This document shows positions 36,475-45,253 of a stretch of DNA of 64,000 bases, in pieces (within the stretch, counting starts at the first letter, position 1; every line of letters starts with the position of its first letter). The notes beneath the pieces are model-generated. The model was not told the origin of the DNA. It ran no database searches and saw only the letters and a list, made by a program, of their open reading frames with translations. Both the position numbers and the translations under genes were made by a program. The DNA comes from Bacteroides sp. (GTDB lineage Bacteria; Bacteroidota; Bacteroidia; Bacteroidales; Muribaculaceae). The stretch spans positions 62,001 to 126,000 of the forward strand of contig JAMPBJ010000003.1 in assembly GCA_023666835.1 (NCBI GenBank), given 5' to 3'.

Positions 36475-38317
36475 TGCCTGATATGGTGTTAGAGTTCAAC
36501 ATTCGTTCTTCGATATATTTGCGGTTTTCAGCGATCTCGCCTTTGAGATATTTCTCTATCAGCAGACTGCCGATGGGCACGCCGAAAGTTGCGCCGAAGC
36601 CGGCGTTTTCGACATAAACGCACACGGCGATCTTGGGGTTATGGTAAGGGGCGAATCCCAAGAATACCGAGTGGTCGCGTCCGTGAGGGTTCTGCGCCGT
36701 ACCGGTTTTTCCACATACTTCGATGTCGGGAAGGTTGGCCAGTTTACATGTGCCGCCGGTCACGGCCATTCGCATGCCATCGGCCACCGATTCGAAGTGC
36801 CGGCGTTCGATCGACGGAGTATGATGGTCGGTATATTGCTTGTCGATGACGTTGTCTTCGATGCCTTTCACCACGTGAGGTGTGATATACCATCCGCGGT
36901 TGGCTATAGTGGCTCCGAGGTTGGCTATCTGAAGCGGTGTGGCCATGATTTCGCCCTGGCCTATCGACACTGATATGATGGAATTGGCGCTCCAGTGGTC
37001 TTCGCCGTAAGCTTTGTTGTAGGTTTTGGAGTTGGGGATGAATCCGCGGTTCTCGCCCGGCACGTCGATGCCCAGCTTGTAGCCGTAGCCAAGTTCTACA
37101 AGGTAGTTTTTCCAAACTTCAAATGCTTTGGCCGGGGTGCCGTATTTGCTTCTGCGGTCAATCATTGCTTTAAAGCCCCAGCAGAAGAATGCGTTGCAAG
37201 ATGTTTGCAGTGCGGGTTTCAGAGCAATGGGTGAGCCATGGCCATGACATCCAACACGCAGCCCTGCATTGATGTAGCCTCTGCTGCAAGGATACGATGT
37301 GCCGAGGGTGATGATACCTTCCTGAAGCAGGATGAGTCCCTGGCTGGGCTTGAATGTCGAGCCGGGGGGATATGCTCCCTGGATGGATCGGTCGAGCAGC
37401 GGTTTGTAGGGGTCCTCGCGCAGCATCTTGTAGTTCTTGCCACGGTCGCGCCCAACGAGCAGCCGCGGAGAATAGCTCGGGCTTGTCACGAGGGCAAGCA
37501 CTTCGCCGGTCGCCGGCTCGATGGCAACAACGGCTCCGATCTTGTTGCGCATCAGCTCTTCGGCATATTTCTGAAGCTCGATGTCGATGCTCAGGGTGAT
37601 GCTTTTGCCTGACTGTGCCTTCTTGTCCTGGGTGCCGTCTTTGTACTTACCCTGAATTTGGCCGTGGGCATCGCGTATGAGTATCTCCTCGCCTTTTTCG
37701 CCGCGTAGATACTGCTCGTAGCTTTTTTCCACGCCGAGGTCGCCGGTGTAGTCGCCACGGCTGTAGTAGGGGTCGCGTTCGATGTCGGATTGCGACACCT
37801 CGCGAATGTTGCCGAGCACGTTCGATGCGCAGTCGTAGTTGTATTCGCGCAGGATTCTTTGCTGGATATAGAAGCCCGGGAATTTGTATAGTTTTTCTTG
37901 CAGGCGTCCGTAGTCCTCAGCCGTCAACTGAGTGAGCAGAGTCTGAGGTGAATAGCTCGAGTAGCCGGGATTGAGCCGCTTGTTTTTCATATCCTGAAAT
38001 CGCTGACGCAGCTGATCCTTGGTCAGACCCAGTGTGTTGCAGAAGTCGAGTGTGTCGAACGGAACCACGTCGCGGGGTATGATCATGACGTCGTAGGCCG
38101 GGCGGTTGAACACCACCACGCGTCCTTCGCGGTCGTAGATGATGCCTCGCGATGGATATATCGATTTGTGCATCAGTGCATTCGAGTCGGCATCGTCTTT
38201 GTATTTGCTGTCTACAACCTGAAGATTGAATAGCTTGAAAATGTATATGACGACGATGATGAACACGAATCCACCAATCACATATTTTCGTTTTTCGAGA
38301 TTATAATCTTTTCTCAC
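36455..38317 (-). CDS. mrdA: Penicillin-binding protein 2 (transpeptidase)
   Basis: Class B transpeptidase that crosslinks peptidoglycan during cell elongation, partner of RodA. It is 620 residues with an N-terminal membrane anchor (about 13-31), a pedestal domain and a transpeptidase domain. The active-site residues are all present: S320-T-F-K323, S373-C-N375 and K537-T-G-T. Its 3' end overlaps rodA by 20 bases, and its 5' end overlaps mreD by 17 bases. Confidence 0.95.
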   Translation of the reverse strand: MRKDYNLEKRKYVIGGFVFIIVVIYIFKLFNLQVVDSKYKDDADSNALMHKSIYPSRGIIYDREGRVVVFNRPAYDVMIIPRDVVPFDTLDFCNTLGLTKDQLRQRFQDMKNKRLNPGYSSYSPQTLLTQLTAEDYGRLQEKLYKFPGFYIQQRILREYNYDCASNVLGNIREVSQSDIERDPYYSRGDYTGDLGVEKSYEQYLRGEKGEEILIRDAHGQIQGKYKDGTQDKKAQSGKSITLSIDIELQKYAEELMRNKIGAVVAIEPATGEVLALVTSPSYSPRLLVGRDRGKNYKMLREDPYKPLLDRSIQGAYPPGSTFKPSQGLILLQEGIITLGTSYPCSRGYINAGLRVGCHGHGSPIALKPALQTSCNAFFCWGFKAMIDRRSKYGTPAKAFEVWKNYLVELGYGYKLGIDVPGENRGFIPNSKTYNKAYGEDHWSANSIISVSIGQGEIMATPLQIANLGATIANRGWYITPHVVKGIEDNVIDKQYTDHHTPSIERRHFESVADGMRMAVTGGTCKLANLPDIEVCGKTGTAQNPHGRDHSVFLGFAPYHNPKIAVCVYVENAGFGATFGVPIGSLLIEKYLKGEIAENRKYIEERMLNSNTISGSGVKKH

Positions 38318-38822
38318 TTTTTCTTACGGTTAGGCTGTCGAGGCCGACAATGATGAGAGAGGTCAGTATTGAACTTGTCACGATTCGCAGCAGAGTTGTG
38401 CCAATCGAATCGGTCGAAAATCGCTCAATGAAGAAGAACAATGTGCAATAAATGGTCGACAAGGTCAATACATATTTAAAGAAAGTGAAAGATCCGAAGG
38501 ATTTGGAGCCGGGATATGTGTCAGACAACTCGTCGTCGCGGTTGATGTAGAGACGGATGACGGGTCGGCGCAGAGCCATGACAATTGTCGATGTCAAGGC
38601 ATTCATTCCCAGTGTGTCGGAAAAAATGTCAATGACCAATCCGATGAGAAACGCTATGGTGAAGAGCCATTCTTTGGGCATCGTGACCGGCAGTTTTGCA
38701 AACGTGTAGATAAACACAAAGATCACGGCATATCCAAACAAGCTGACGTGGTTCAGCACGAGAACCTGAATGACGACCAAAAATATGGTCCAGATGGTGA
38801 GCGATATGGCTGAGCGGTTCAT
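38301..38822 (-). CDS. mreD: Rod-shape protein MreD
   Basis: Small multi-pass inner-membrane protein of 173 residues with about five hydrophobic helices. Sequence identity in this family is low; the call rests on position between mreC and mrdA, size and topology (IFVFIYTFAKLPVTMPKEW, IGLVIDIFSDTLGMNAL). It would recruit MreC to the elongasome. It begins immediately after the mreC stop codon and overlaps mrdA. Confidence 0.88.
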   Translation of the reverse strand: MNRSAISLTIWTIFLVVIQVLVLNHVSLFGYAVIFVFIYTFAKLPVTMPKEWLFTIAFLIGLVIDIFSDTLGMNALTSTIVMALRRPVIRLYINRDDELSDTYPGSKSFGSFTFFKYVLTLSTIYCTLFFFIERFSTDSIGTTLLRIVTSSILTSLIIVGLDSLTVRKSEKRL

Positions 38823-39692
38823 CTATTGTTGGCTGTTGGGGTTGGTTGTCTCTTCGGCCGGATCTGCTTCTACCATTTTGAGCTCGTCGGTCATATTGTC
38901 GATGACCACACGCACGGTGCTGAGCTGAGAGAAGTCGGTGAAGAGTTTGATTTTCAGAGTAAAAAAGTTGTCGTCGACCTCTTTCATTTCGCGATCGATT
39001 ATGCCGATTGGCACTCCTTCGGGAAATGTGGTGGAATAACCGCTGGTCACTATTGTGTCGCCCTTGTGGAATGTGGCATGGCGCGGCAATTCGCGCAACA
39101 GGGCATAGCGGCTGTCTTTACCGTCCCATATGAGTGAACCGACCTGTTGGGTCGATTTGATTTTGCACGAGATGCGCAGATCTTCGTTCAACAGCGAAAT
39201 GATGCGCGATGCATGCGGCCCAACCACGTTTACTTTGCCCACAACGCCGTTCTGGTCCACGACTCCCATGTCGGGTTTGACGCCGTCGAGCGAGCCTTTG
39301 TTGATGGTGATGAAGTTGTGGGGGCGGGTGACGTTGTTGTTGATCACGTGGGCAACGATGAAATCGTAGCGTCGGAAAGCCGAATCCACATCGAGATGTG
39401 TCGAAGCATAGAGCTCGCGGTATTTCAGCAATTTGTCCTTCAGCGCGATGATTTCGAGTTCAAGTTCGGCATTGCGTCGTTGCAGATCCTCATTGATGTC
39501 ATGGAGATTGAAATATCCCGTGACGCTGTTCGACATGTTGTAGAGCCCGGAGGAGACGTTGTTGGCCGATGTCAGATATACCGACTGCTGGTATGGATTG
39601 GTGCCAAAAAGCATCACGCAGCTTATAATGATATAAACTGCGAAAAGCATCCAGGGGCGCCATTTCAGCAGAAAGTAAATCAGATTGTCCAT
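38823..39692 (-). CDS. mreC: Rod-shape protein MreC
   Basis: Bitopic periplasmic scaffold of the elongasome, 289 residues. One transmembrane helix (about residues 14-30) is followed by a coiled coil (LHDINEDLQRRNAELELEI) and two beta-barrel domains with INKGSLDGVKPDMGVV and VVGPHASRIISLL. The C-terminal end is Gln/Asn-rich. It lies 153 bases after mreB and is followed directly by mreD. Confidence 0.92.
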   Translation of the reverse strand: MDNLIYFLLKWRPWMLFAVYIIISCVMLFGTNPYQQSVYLTSANNVSSGLYNMSNSVTGYFNLHDINEDLQRRNAELELEIIALKDKLLKYRELYASTHLDVDSAFRRYDFIVAHVINNNVTRPHNFITINKGSLDGVKPDMGVVDQNGVVGKVNVVGPHASRIISLLNEDLRISCKIKSTQQVGSLIWDGKDSRYALLRELPRHATFHKGDTIVTSGYSTTFPEGVPIGIIDREMKEVDDNFFTLKIKLFTDFSQLSTVRVVIDNMTDELKMVEADPAEETTNPNSQQ

Positions 39693-39845
39693 TGGTCAGA
39701 ACCTTTGTGAATGTGGTTTTTGCAACGCTACAGACGGTATCGCACTGCGTTATCCGTGAGTCTAAAACCATCAGTTCCGATCAATGCCTTCGGCATGGCT
39801 TGCCGGGCATGATGATCGGAAGTAGTGGTAGTGCAGCCGCTAAGA
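39693..39845 (-). other. Structured mreB-mreC gap
   Basis: In this 153-base gap an inverted CCGATCA/TGATCGG pair (39777-39783 and 39813-39819) encloses a smaller ATGCC-TTC-GGCAT hairpin (39784-39796). It may be a processing or attenuation site between mreB and mreC; no promoter was found. Confidence 0.35.
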
Positions 39846-40865
39846 TCAGCGGATGAGGAACGAGAAGTTATTGATGTTCTTCAGTGCCACACCTGTGCCT
39901 TTTGCCACAGCCAGAAGCGGATCTTCAGCAATGTGGAACTGGATGCCGATCTTGTCGGTCAGACGTTTGTCGAGACCGCGAAGCAGCGCACCGCCACCGG
40001 CGAGGTAAATGCCGTTTTTCACAATGTCGGCATATAGTTCGGGGGGAGTCTGCTCGAGGGCACCGATCACTGCGTTTTCGATCTTGGAGATTGACTTTTC
40101 AATGCAGTGGGAGATTTCCTGATACGACACGGGCACTTCCATCGGCATCGCTGTCATCACGTTGGGACCATGGACAATGAAGTCGGCCGGCGGATTTTCG
40201 AGGTCGGTCAGGGCGGATCCTACATTCATCTTGATCTGCTCAGCTGTGCGTTCGCCCACCTTCACGTTGTGGACGCGGCGCATGTGTTCCTGAATGTCGT
40301 TGGTGAGGTCGTCGCCGGCGATCTGAATCGATTTGTTTGACACGATACCGCCTAGCGAAATCACGGCGATTTCAGTTGTGCCGCCGCCTATGTCGACGAT
40401 CATGTTGCCTTCCGGAGCCACTACATCGATACCAATGCCGAGAGCAGCCGCCATGGGTTCGAATATCATGTAGACGTCGCGTCCGCCGGCATGTTCTGAT
40501 GAGTCGCGCACAGCGCGGATTTCAACTTCAGTGGAGCCTGAAGGAATACCTACAACCATGCGCATCGAGGGGTTGAACCAGCGGTTCTTGGAGCTTGCCT
40601 TCTGCACAAGGCCGCGAATCATCATTTCAGCGGCATTGAAGTCGGCAATCACACCCTGGCGGAGCGGGCGAATGGTCTGTATGTTGGCATTCTCCTTGCC
40701 TTTCATGCGCTGAGCCTCTTTGCCCACTGCAACGGGTTTGCCGGTGCGCACGTCAATGGCCACGATCGACGGTTCGTCGATGACGATCTTGTCGTTGTGG
40801 ATTATGATGGTATTGGCCGTTCCAAGGTCAATAGCTATCTCTTTATTGAATGAAAAAAGTCCCAT
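39846..40865 (-). CDS. mreB: Actin-like rod-shape protein MreB
   Basis: Bacterial actin that organises cell-wall elongation along the membrane. Length is 339 residues. The phosphate-1 loop DLGTANTIIIHND, phosphate-2 loop MIVDIGGGTTEIAVISLGG and adenosine region AGGGALLRGLDKRL are present. Its N-terminus MGLFSFNKEIAIDLGTA is typical. It is the first gene of the mreB-mreC-mreD-mrdA-rodA block, the standard Bacteroidetes order. Confidence 0.96.
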   Translation of the reverse strand: MGLFSFNKEIAIDLGTANTIIIHNDKIVIDEPSIVAIDVRTGKPVAVGKEAQRMKGKENANIQTIRPLRQGVIADFNAAEMMIRGLVQKASSKNRWFNPSMRMVVGIPSGSTEVEIRAVRDSSEHAGGRDVYMIFEPMAAALGIGIDVVAPEGNMIVDIGGGTTEIAVISLGGIVSNKSIQIAGDDLTNDIQEHMRRVHNVKVGERTAEQIKMNVGSALTDLENPPADFIVHGPNVMTAMPMEVPVSYQEISHCIEKSISKIENAVIGALEQTPPELYADIVKNGIYLAGGGALLRGLDKRLTDKIGIQFHIAEDPLLAVAKGTGVALKNINNFSFLIR

Positions 40866-40911
40866 TATTTTTCTGGATTGAAAGAAGTTATGTTGGTTTT
40901 TGATTTTTAGC

Positions 40912-42444
40912 TTAGTGTTTGAAGTGGCGCAGACCGGTCATCACCATAGCCATAGAGTGCTGATTGCAGTAATCTATGGAGTCCTTGTCGCGGATTGAGC
41001 CTCCGGGGTGGATCACTGCGGTGACGCCTGCTTCGTGGGCTATCTCAACGCAGTCGGCGAAGGGGAAGAAGGCGTCTGATGCCATGACAGCGCCATTGAG
41101 GTCGAAGCCGAATGACCGGGCTTTGGCTATGGCTTGCTTAAGGGCGTCGACGCGCGATGTCTGACCCACGCCCGATGCCAGAAGCATGCCTCCCTTGGCA
41201 AGAACGATGGCGTTGCTCTTGCTGTGCTTCACCAGCGTGTTGGCGAAGAGAAGGTCGGCCACCTGCTCCGCTGTCGGGGTTGCTTCGGTTACGGTTTTGA
41301 GATCGGCCGGTGTCTCTTTCACCAGGTCGCGGGCCTGAACCAGCGCACCGTTGAGCACCGAACGATACTGCAGAGTGGTAGTGAGTTGCTCTTTCTGAAG
41401 GAGCACGATTCGGTTTTTCTTTTGGTAGAGTATCTCAAGAGCTTCCGGAGAGTATTCCGGAGCAATGATGACTTCAAAAAATATCTTGTTGATCTCGTCG
41501 GCTGTGGCTTTCTCGATGGGACGGTTGGCAATGAGAACTCCGCCGAAGGCCGAAACGGGATCGCCGGCCAGAGCGTCGGTCCAGGCCTCGAGTATGGTGG
41601 GACGAGTGGCGCATCCGCAGGCATTGTTGTGCTTGAGGATGGCAAATGTCGGCTCGTCGAATTCGGCGATGAGCGACACGGCAGCGTCGATGTCGAGCAG
41701 ATTGTTGTAGGATATCTCTTTGCCGTGGAGCTGTTCGAACAGCTGATCGAATTTTCCGAAGAAGGCTCCCTCCTGGTGGGGATTCTCGCCGTAGCGCAGA
41801 GGCTTCTTGTCGTCGATGGCCACGCGGAGAGCTTCGGGCGCTGTTCCGCAGAAGTTGTCAAAATAGTTGAAGATGGCTGCGTCGTAGCCCGACGAAACCC
41901 TGAAAGCTTCTTTTGCAAAGAAGAGGCGGTCGGCCAGTGTCGACTTGGCCCCATTTTCTCCGAGCATCTTGGCGAGTGGCGCATACTGGGCTTTGGATGC
42001 CACGATGACCACGTCGGCATAGTTCTTGGCTCCGGCTCTGATAAGAGAAATGCCGCCAATGTCGATCTTTTCGATGATATCGGCATGGTCGGCACCGGAT
42101 GCCACCGTTTCCTCAAAGGGATATAGGTCGACGATGACGAGGTCGATTTCGGGTATGTCGTATTGAGTCATCTGCTGCACGTCGCTTTCGTTTTCGCGAC
42201 GGCCCAGGATGCCTCCGAATATTTTCGGGTGTAGTGTCTTGACGCGTCCGCCAAGTATCGAGGGATAAGATGTAAGCTCTTCAACCGCCTGGCACGGATA
42301 ACCAAGACGTTCGATGAAATCTTTCGTTCCACCGGTTGAGAGGAATTTCACGCCGTCGGCGTGGAGCATGGAGAGAATTTCATCGAGCCCTTCCTTGTGA
42401 TAAACTGAGATCAGTGCTGTCTTAATCTGGCGAATATCTGACAT
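40912..42444 (-). CDS. purH: Bifunctional AICAR transformylase/IMP cyclohydrolase
   Basis: Catalyses the last two steps of de novo IMP synthesis. The N-terminal IMP cyclohydrolase domain carries [33 protein letters not shown] and KNYADVVIV. The transformylase domain has [15 protein letters not shown], the HNNACGCA region and [17 protein letters not shown]. It ends with [15 protein letters not shown], the conserved tail. The ATG at 42444 ([17 protein letters not shown]) gives 510 residues; the longer frame to 42477 is not used. It precedes mreB on the same strand by 46 bases, but the two are probably independent. Confidence 0.95.
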   Translation of the reverse strand: MSDIRQIKTALISVYHKEGLDEILSMLHADGVKFLSTGGTKDFIERLGYPCQAVEELTSYPSILGGRVKTLHPKIFGGILGRRENESDVQQMTQYDIPEIDLVIVDLYPFEETVASGADHADIIEKIDIGGISLIRAGAKNYADVVIVASKAQYAPLAKMLGENGAKSTLADRLFFAKEAFRVSSGYDAAIFNYFDNFCGTAPEALRVAIDDKKPLRYGENPHQEGAFFGKFDQLFEQLHGKEISYNNLLDIDAAVSLIAEFDEPTFAILKHNNACGCATRPTILEAWTDALAGDPVSAFGGVLIANRPIEKATADEINKIFFEVIIAPEYSPEALEILYQKKNRIVLLQKEQLTTTLQYRSVLNGALVQARDLVKETPADLKTVTEATPTAEQVADLLFANTLVKHSKSNAIVLAKGGMLLASGVGQTSRVDALKQAIAKARSFGFDLNGAVMASDAFFPFADCVEIAHEAGVTAVIHPGGSIRDKDSIDYCNQHSMAMVMTGLRHFKH

Positions 42445-42540
42445 CTTGTACGTTTGTTTGGTGATTCTGTGTTTCAAGGTGCAAATTTACTAATTTATTG
42501 CACAAAATCCACTATGCAATATTAATTTTTTAAGAACGTG

Positions 42541-42560
42541 CTAATAACAAAAGTTAAATT
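42541..42560 (+). repeat. Solo 20-base piece of the MITE end
   Basis: CTAATAACAAAAGTTAAATT is identical to 56260-56279, the inner part of the left terminal repeat of the MITE-like element. The second end is missing here. It lies between purH and the flavodoxin gene. Confidence 0.55.
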
Positions 42561-42651
42561 CACTGTGTCGGTCTTTGAATGCGTGTCGATGGCAGTCCGA
42601 TAAAACAATATTTGCAACACGGTTGTTTTTCAATAAAACAACTTTTGAGAT

Positions 42652-43149
42652 ATGAAACGTACAGGAATATTTTATGCATCGGTGACCGGGGCTACTGCTT
42701 TGGTGGCCGACAAAATAGCATCGCGATTGAACGTGGAGTCGAAAGATATACACAATGTTGTGGGCTCAAGTCCCTCACAGGTCGACGACTACGATCTGAT
42801 ACTTCTCGGATGCTCCACATGGGGCAACGGTGATTTGCCGGGCGACATGCACGATTTTCTCAATGGTGTCGAAGCCTTGTCGCTGAAAGGTAAAGAAGTG
42901 GCACTGTTTGGATGTGGCGACGAAGAAATGTCGACAACGTTTTGCGACGCCGTAGGCGAAATGTACGATATGGTGCAGTCTACATGTGCTACGGTTATCG
43001 GCGCCTTCAATGTCGACGACTATCACTTTGAACAGTCCAAAGCCGTCAAAGACGGGGAGGCCCTGGGTCTCTTGATTGATGACACGAATCATCCGGAATT
43101 GACCGACGCTCGAATCGATGCATGGTGTGAAAAACTCACAGCCGATTAA
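42652..43149 (+). CDS. fldA: Flavodoxin
   Basis: FMN electron carrier of 165 residues. The phosphate-binding loop is YASVTGATALVADKI (about residues 8-22), and the isoalloxazine loops are in GCSTWGNGDLPGD (about 54-66) and GCGDEEMSTTFCDAVGEMYD. It can replace ferredoxin under iron limitation and donates electrons to radical-SAM or pyruvate oxidoreductase systems. It is monocistronic; purH lies divergently upstream and tRNA-Met downstream. Confidence 0.93.
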   Translation: MKRTGIFYASVTGATALVADKIASRLNVESKDIHNVVGSSPSQVDDYDLILLGCSTWGNGDLPGDMHDFLNGVEALSLKGKEVALFGCGDEEMSTTFCDAVGEMYDMVQSTCATVIGAFNVDDYHFEQSKAVKDGEALGLLIDDTNHPELTDARIDAWCEKLTAD

Positions 43150-43223
43150 CAGCTCTTTATCTTGGAAGACAAAGGTTTAACTTCCGGGTTTAGATTGTGC
43201 CGATAAAAAAATTGTTTGAAATA

Positions 43224-43255
43224 TTTGGCAGATCCGAAAAAAACGTCTACCTTTG
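43224..43255 (+). promoter_or_regulatory. Promoter of tRNA-Met
   Basis: TTTG (43224-43227), 20-base spacer, TACCTTTG (43248-43255), 28 bases before the tRNA. Confidence 0.75.
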
Positions 43256-43283
43256 CACTGCATTTGACCCAAAGGGGTTCGAT

Positions 43284-43357
43284 GGCGGGATAGCTCAGTT
43301 GGTTAGAGCGTCGGATTCATAACCCGGAGGTCCCGAGTTCAATTCTCGGTCCCGCTA
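43284..43357 (+). tRNA. tRNA-Met (anticodon CAT)
   Basis: Cloverleaf of 74 bases with acceptor GGCGGGA/TCCCGCT and T-arm CCGAGTTCAATTCTCGG; the anticodon loop contains CAT. It lacks the GGG/CCC anticodon-stem triplet of initiators, so it is probably the elongator (a lysidine-modified tRNA-Ile is possible). No CCA is encoded. A terminator follows at once. A decayed prophage begins downstream. Confidence 0.9.
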
Positions 43358-43358
43358 C

Positions 43359-43389
43359 AAAAAGGTTGACCTGTTGGTCAACCTTTTTT
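43359..43389 (+). terminator. Terminator of tRNA-Met
   Basis: GGTTGACC/GGTCAACC stem (43364-43371, 43376-43383) with a TGTT loop, A-run before and T-run after. Confidence 0.85.
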
Positions 43390-43399
43390 GTGTATTTAT

Positions 43400-43426
43400 C
43401 TTATAAATCTTATAAATCGTATAAAT
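43400..43426. repeat. Three 9-base tandem units
   Basis: CTTATAAAT, CTTATAAAT and CGTATAAAT follow each other at the edge of the prophage remnant. They could be part of an old integration site. Confidence 0.45.
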
Positions 43427-43573
43427 GATGCCTCCTAATCCCCCGGATCAAGAATGATTTTCGCTCGAAAAGTTAAGGGGATGAGGTTTAACTATTTGGG
43501 TGTTAGCTTTGTATTGTGATATGTGGTTTTTTGCGAGTCACAAAAGCGCAACAATTACGCGATGCGGATCGGC

Positions 43574-43609
43574 GAAAAAATAGCCCCACGTCATCGCGAC
43601 GCAGGGCTT
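43574..43609 (-). terminator. Terminator of the prophage minus-strand genes
   Basis: Hairpin at 43582-43608 (AGCCC and CGTC paired with GACG and GGGCT), followed leftwards by a T-run (AAAAAA at 43575-43580 on the plus strand). Confidence 0.65.
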
Positions 43610-43650
43610 AAAACTCAATTAACCATAAACCAAAAAATCAGAGAAGAAAC

Positions 43651-44151
43651 TTAGAATGTCCATATATTATATGTGACGCCGACGCCGATGAATGGAGCTG
43701 CGCCTTTTGGCGTTAGTCCGATGCCGGCTTGCACACCAACGCCCCACCGCCTTGTCCGGTACAGCACGCGGTCAACTGTGCGATCAATCGTGACGGTGTG
43801 CGATGGAGCGTATATGTGCAATGAATCGAGCGTAGCCCGATAGCCACTGACCCATGCCTCGTATAGAGAGTCACGGTAATAATTTTGTTCTATAGGGATG
43901 GCGACAGTGGCTGTGTCGGGCACGCTGCTGTATATAGTGTCGTGGATGATGGGGAAGCGGTCGAGGACTACCTGCGTCAGCGTTGTAGCTGTAGGCGTAG
44001 GTGTTGTGATCCTGATAGTGTCGTAGATGGTGACTGTGTCGACTCGGACGGCCATTTCGGTCGTGGACTCTTCGTCACGACAATGGTGGAAGCCTATCGA
44101 GGCGATGGCTATCACGATCAGCAGGCAAATTATTGGGAAGAAATTTTTCAT
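43651..44151 (-). CDS. Phage-type DUF6808-like membrane protein
   Basis: A 166-residue protein with one N-terminal hydrophobic helix (FFPIICLLIVIAIASIGF). The middle is rich in Thr/Val/Asp/Ile, with repeats like VDTVTIYDTIRITTPT. The C-terminus GLTPKGAAPFIGVGVTYN looks like a short beta-barrel strand. It resembles the DUF6808 proteins of Bacteroidales phages, which may be spanin-like or membrane-associated lysis partners; this is an inference. It lies near the amidase, as lysis genes do. Confidence 0.55.
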   Translation of the reverse strand: MKNFFPIICLLIVIAIASIGFHHCRDEESTTEMAVRVDTVTIYDTIRITTPTPTATTLTQVVLDRFPIIHDTIYSSVPDTATVAIPIEQNYYRDSLYEAWVSGYRATLDSLHIYAPSHTVTIDRTVDRVLYRTRRWGVGVQAGIGLTPKGAAPFIGVGVTYNIWTF

Positions 44152-44177
44152 TATAAGTGATTTTTATTGATTAAATA

Positions 44178-44209
44178 TTTGCATTTATCAATATAAATCA
44201 CTATCTTTG
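44178..44209 (+). promoter_or_regulatory. Strong promoter inside the prophage remnant
   Basis: TTTG (44178-44181), 20-base spacer, TATCTTTG (44202-44209): an exact consensus match. It points right, into the tiny-ORF/hairpin segment and the RHH-like gene. Confidence 0.7.
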
Positions 44210-44229
44210 TAATGTAATCAAAAACGGAG

Positions 44230-44274
44230 ATGTCCGAAGCCGATGAAAAAGAAGGATTAACCCGACAAATTTAA
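44230..44274 (+). CDS. Possible 14-residue leader ORF
   Basis: ATG TCC GAA ... ATT TAA encodes MSEADEKEGLTRQI. GGAG lies one base before the ATG, too close for ordinary ribosome binding. It begins about 20 bases after the -7 box. Its end overlaps the left arm of a 14-bp inverted repeat. Length and the lack of a family make it uncertain; it may be a leader peptide. Confidence 0.3.
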   Translation: MSEADEKEGLTRQI

Positions 44275-44397
44275 AAAACTATGAGACTCAAAATTAGTTT
44301 TAGAATTTGGAAAATCAGAGTTGATTTTGAAGTTAACATCTGATCCAAGAAAGGGAAAGCCCCGAAAGGGGCGCCCCTTTCACTGTCGGGTTAATCC
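44254..44397. repeat. 144-bp segment bounded by 14-bp inverted repeats
   Basis: GGATTAACCCGACA (44254-44267) and its exact complement (44384-44397) enclose 116 bases. Inside are a 20-residue ORF and two competing hairpins: GCCCC-GAAA-GGGGC (44359-44372) and the self-complementary AAAGGGGCGCCCCTTT (44365-44380). It may be a structured RNA, an attenuator or a miniature element. Confidence 0.7.
44281..44343 (+). CDS. Possible 20-residue amphipathic micro-ORF
   Basis: ATG at 44281 to TGA at 44341-44343 encodes MRLKISFRIWKIRVDFEVNI. Polar and hydrophobic residues alternate almost throughout, giving an amphipathic beta-strand pattern. It follows the strong promoter at 44202 and lies inside the inverted repeat. 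No ribosome-binding site is clear. Reality as a translated product is unproven. Confidence 0.35.
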   Translation: MRLKISFRIWKIRVDFEVNI

Positions 44398-44429
44398 GCT
44401 ACAAAGATAATTATTTAATTGATATTTTT

Positions 44430-44636
44430 ATGGATTCGAAAATTGAAAAAAGCAAACGAGGCGGAGCGCGTCCGGGTGCAGGGCGAAAGGCCACAGGTCG
44501 GAAGGCCACAAAAGCAATCACCATTCAATTGATGCCTGAAGAGGCCGCCATATTGGATCGCGTTGAGCGACGGTCTGACTTTATCAGGGAGGCTATCAGA
44601 ACGCTGGCAGAGATCAGAGGCATTCATTTAGCCTGA
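44430..44636 (+). CDS. Small basic DNA-binding-like protein
   Basis: A 68-residue protein of the ribbon-helix-helix size class. The N-terminus is basic and contains RGGARPGAGRKATGRKATKA, an RPGAGRK motif common in Bacteroidales plasmid and phage proteins. The C-terminal half (ITIQLMPEEAAILDRVERRSDFIREAIRTLA) has the strand-helix-helix look of an RHH fold. It may be a repressor or partner of the region. It converges on the amidase gene, overlapping it by 13 bases. Confidence 0.6.
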   Translation: MDSKIEKSKRGGARPGAGRKATGRKATKAITIQLMPEEAAILDRVERRSDFIREAIRTLAEIRGIHLA

Positions 44637-45223
44637 TTTATATAATTGATAATGGCGTCGACATGTAGGTCGGTGATCTCGGCTTTGCCTACCTCAGATA
44701 GCAGATAGTTGACTTCGGTGGCATTGTCCATGAAGAGATTCTCTGTGAGCACTGCCGGGCATACGGTGTCGCGGACGATGGCAAAGTTGCCTGTCCAGTA
44801 TTGACCGGCCGGCACAGCTCGATTGCCTTGTAATTGTCGGGCTTTGGCTTGATCGTATAGGAGCGATGCGAGGCGTTTTGATGCAGTCGAGGCGTTTGGC
44901 GCTACCCATCCGCTCCAACCGCTTGCCGTTCGCCAACTGTTGCCGTTGCCGGCAGCGTTGATGTGTACGGAGATAAGCAGTGCATTCTTCGCGCCAACTT
45001 GTCGGCAGATGGCGTTGACTCGTGCTACGCGGGTGCCCAAAGCTACGTCGGTAGCTTCAGGCGTGATCAGTCGGGCATCATAGCCTCGAGCGGTCAGAGT
45101 TTTCACGATTCGCCCCGCTATCTCTCGCGCCCAAGCATATTCGCGCAGACGACCATCAGGCGAGCGTTTGCCTTGTGTGTTTTCGCCATGTCCGTTGTCG
45201 ATTAGTATTACCATATCAGTCAA
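44624..45223 (-). CDS. N-acetylmuramoyl-L-alanine amidase (phage endolysin)
   Basis: Amidase_3 fold hydrolase of 199 residues, which cuts the bond between MurNAc and the stem peptide. The Zn ligands are His12 (DNGHGEN), Glu28 (REYAWAR) and His87 (SVHINAA); Glu161 (TENLFMDN) is catalytic. It lacks a signal peptide, as expected for a phage endolysin that needs a holin or membrane partner. It lies 30 bases after the tape-measure stub and is probably the lysis gene of the former prophage. Confidence 0.87.
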   Translation of the reverse strand: MTDMVILIDNGHGENTQGKRSPDGRLREYAWAREIAGRIVKTLTARGYDARLITPEATDVALGTRVARVNAICRQVGAKNALLISVHINAAGNGNSWRTASGWSGWVAPNASTASKRLASLLYDQAKARQLQGNRAVPAGQYWTGNFAIVRDTVCPAVLTENLFMDNATEVNYLLSEVGKAEITDLHVDAIINYINQAK

Positions 45224-45253
45224 GATTAAGTTTTTTACGTGCGAGTTGCTTCA

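Noticed and set aside
41134..42126. 330-codon open frame antisense to purH
   Set aside because: Entirely covered by the strongly conserved purH gene; composition is the reverse complement of its codons.
42541..42753. 70-codon minus-strand frame ending EFNFCY
   Set aside because: It reads through the solo element end and the purH/flavodoxin intergenic region; it resembles spurious ORFs at insertion-element ends.
43400..43426. Possible CRISPR-like short repeats
   Set aside because: Units are 9 bases in direct tandem without spacers; no cas genes in the window.
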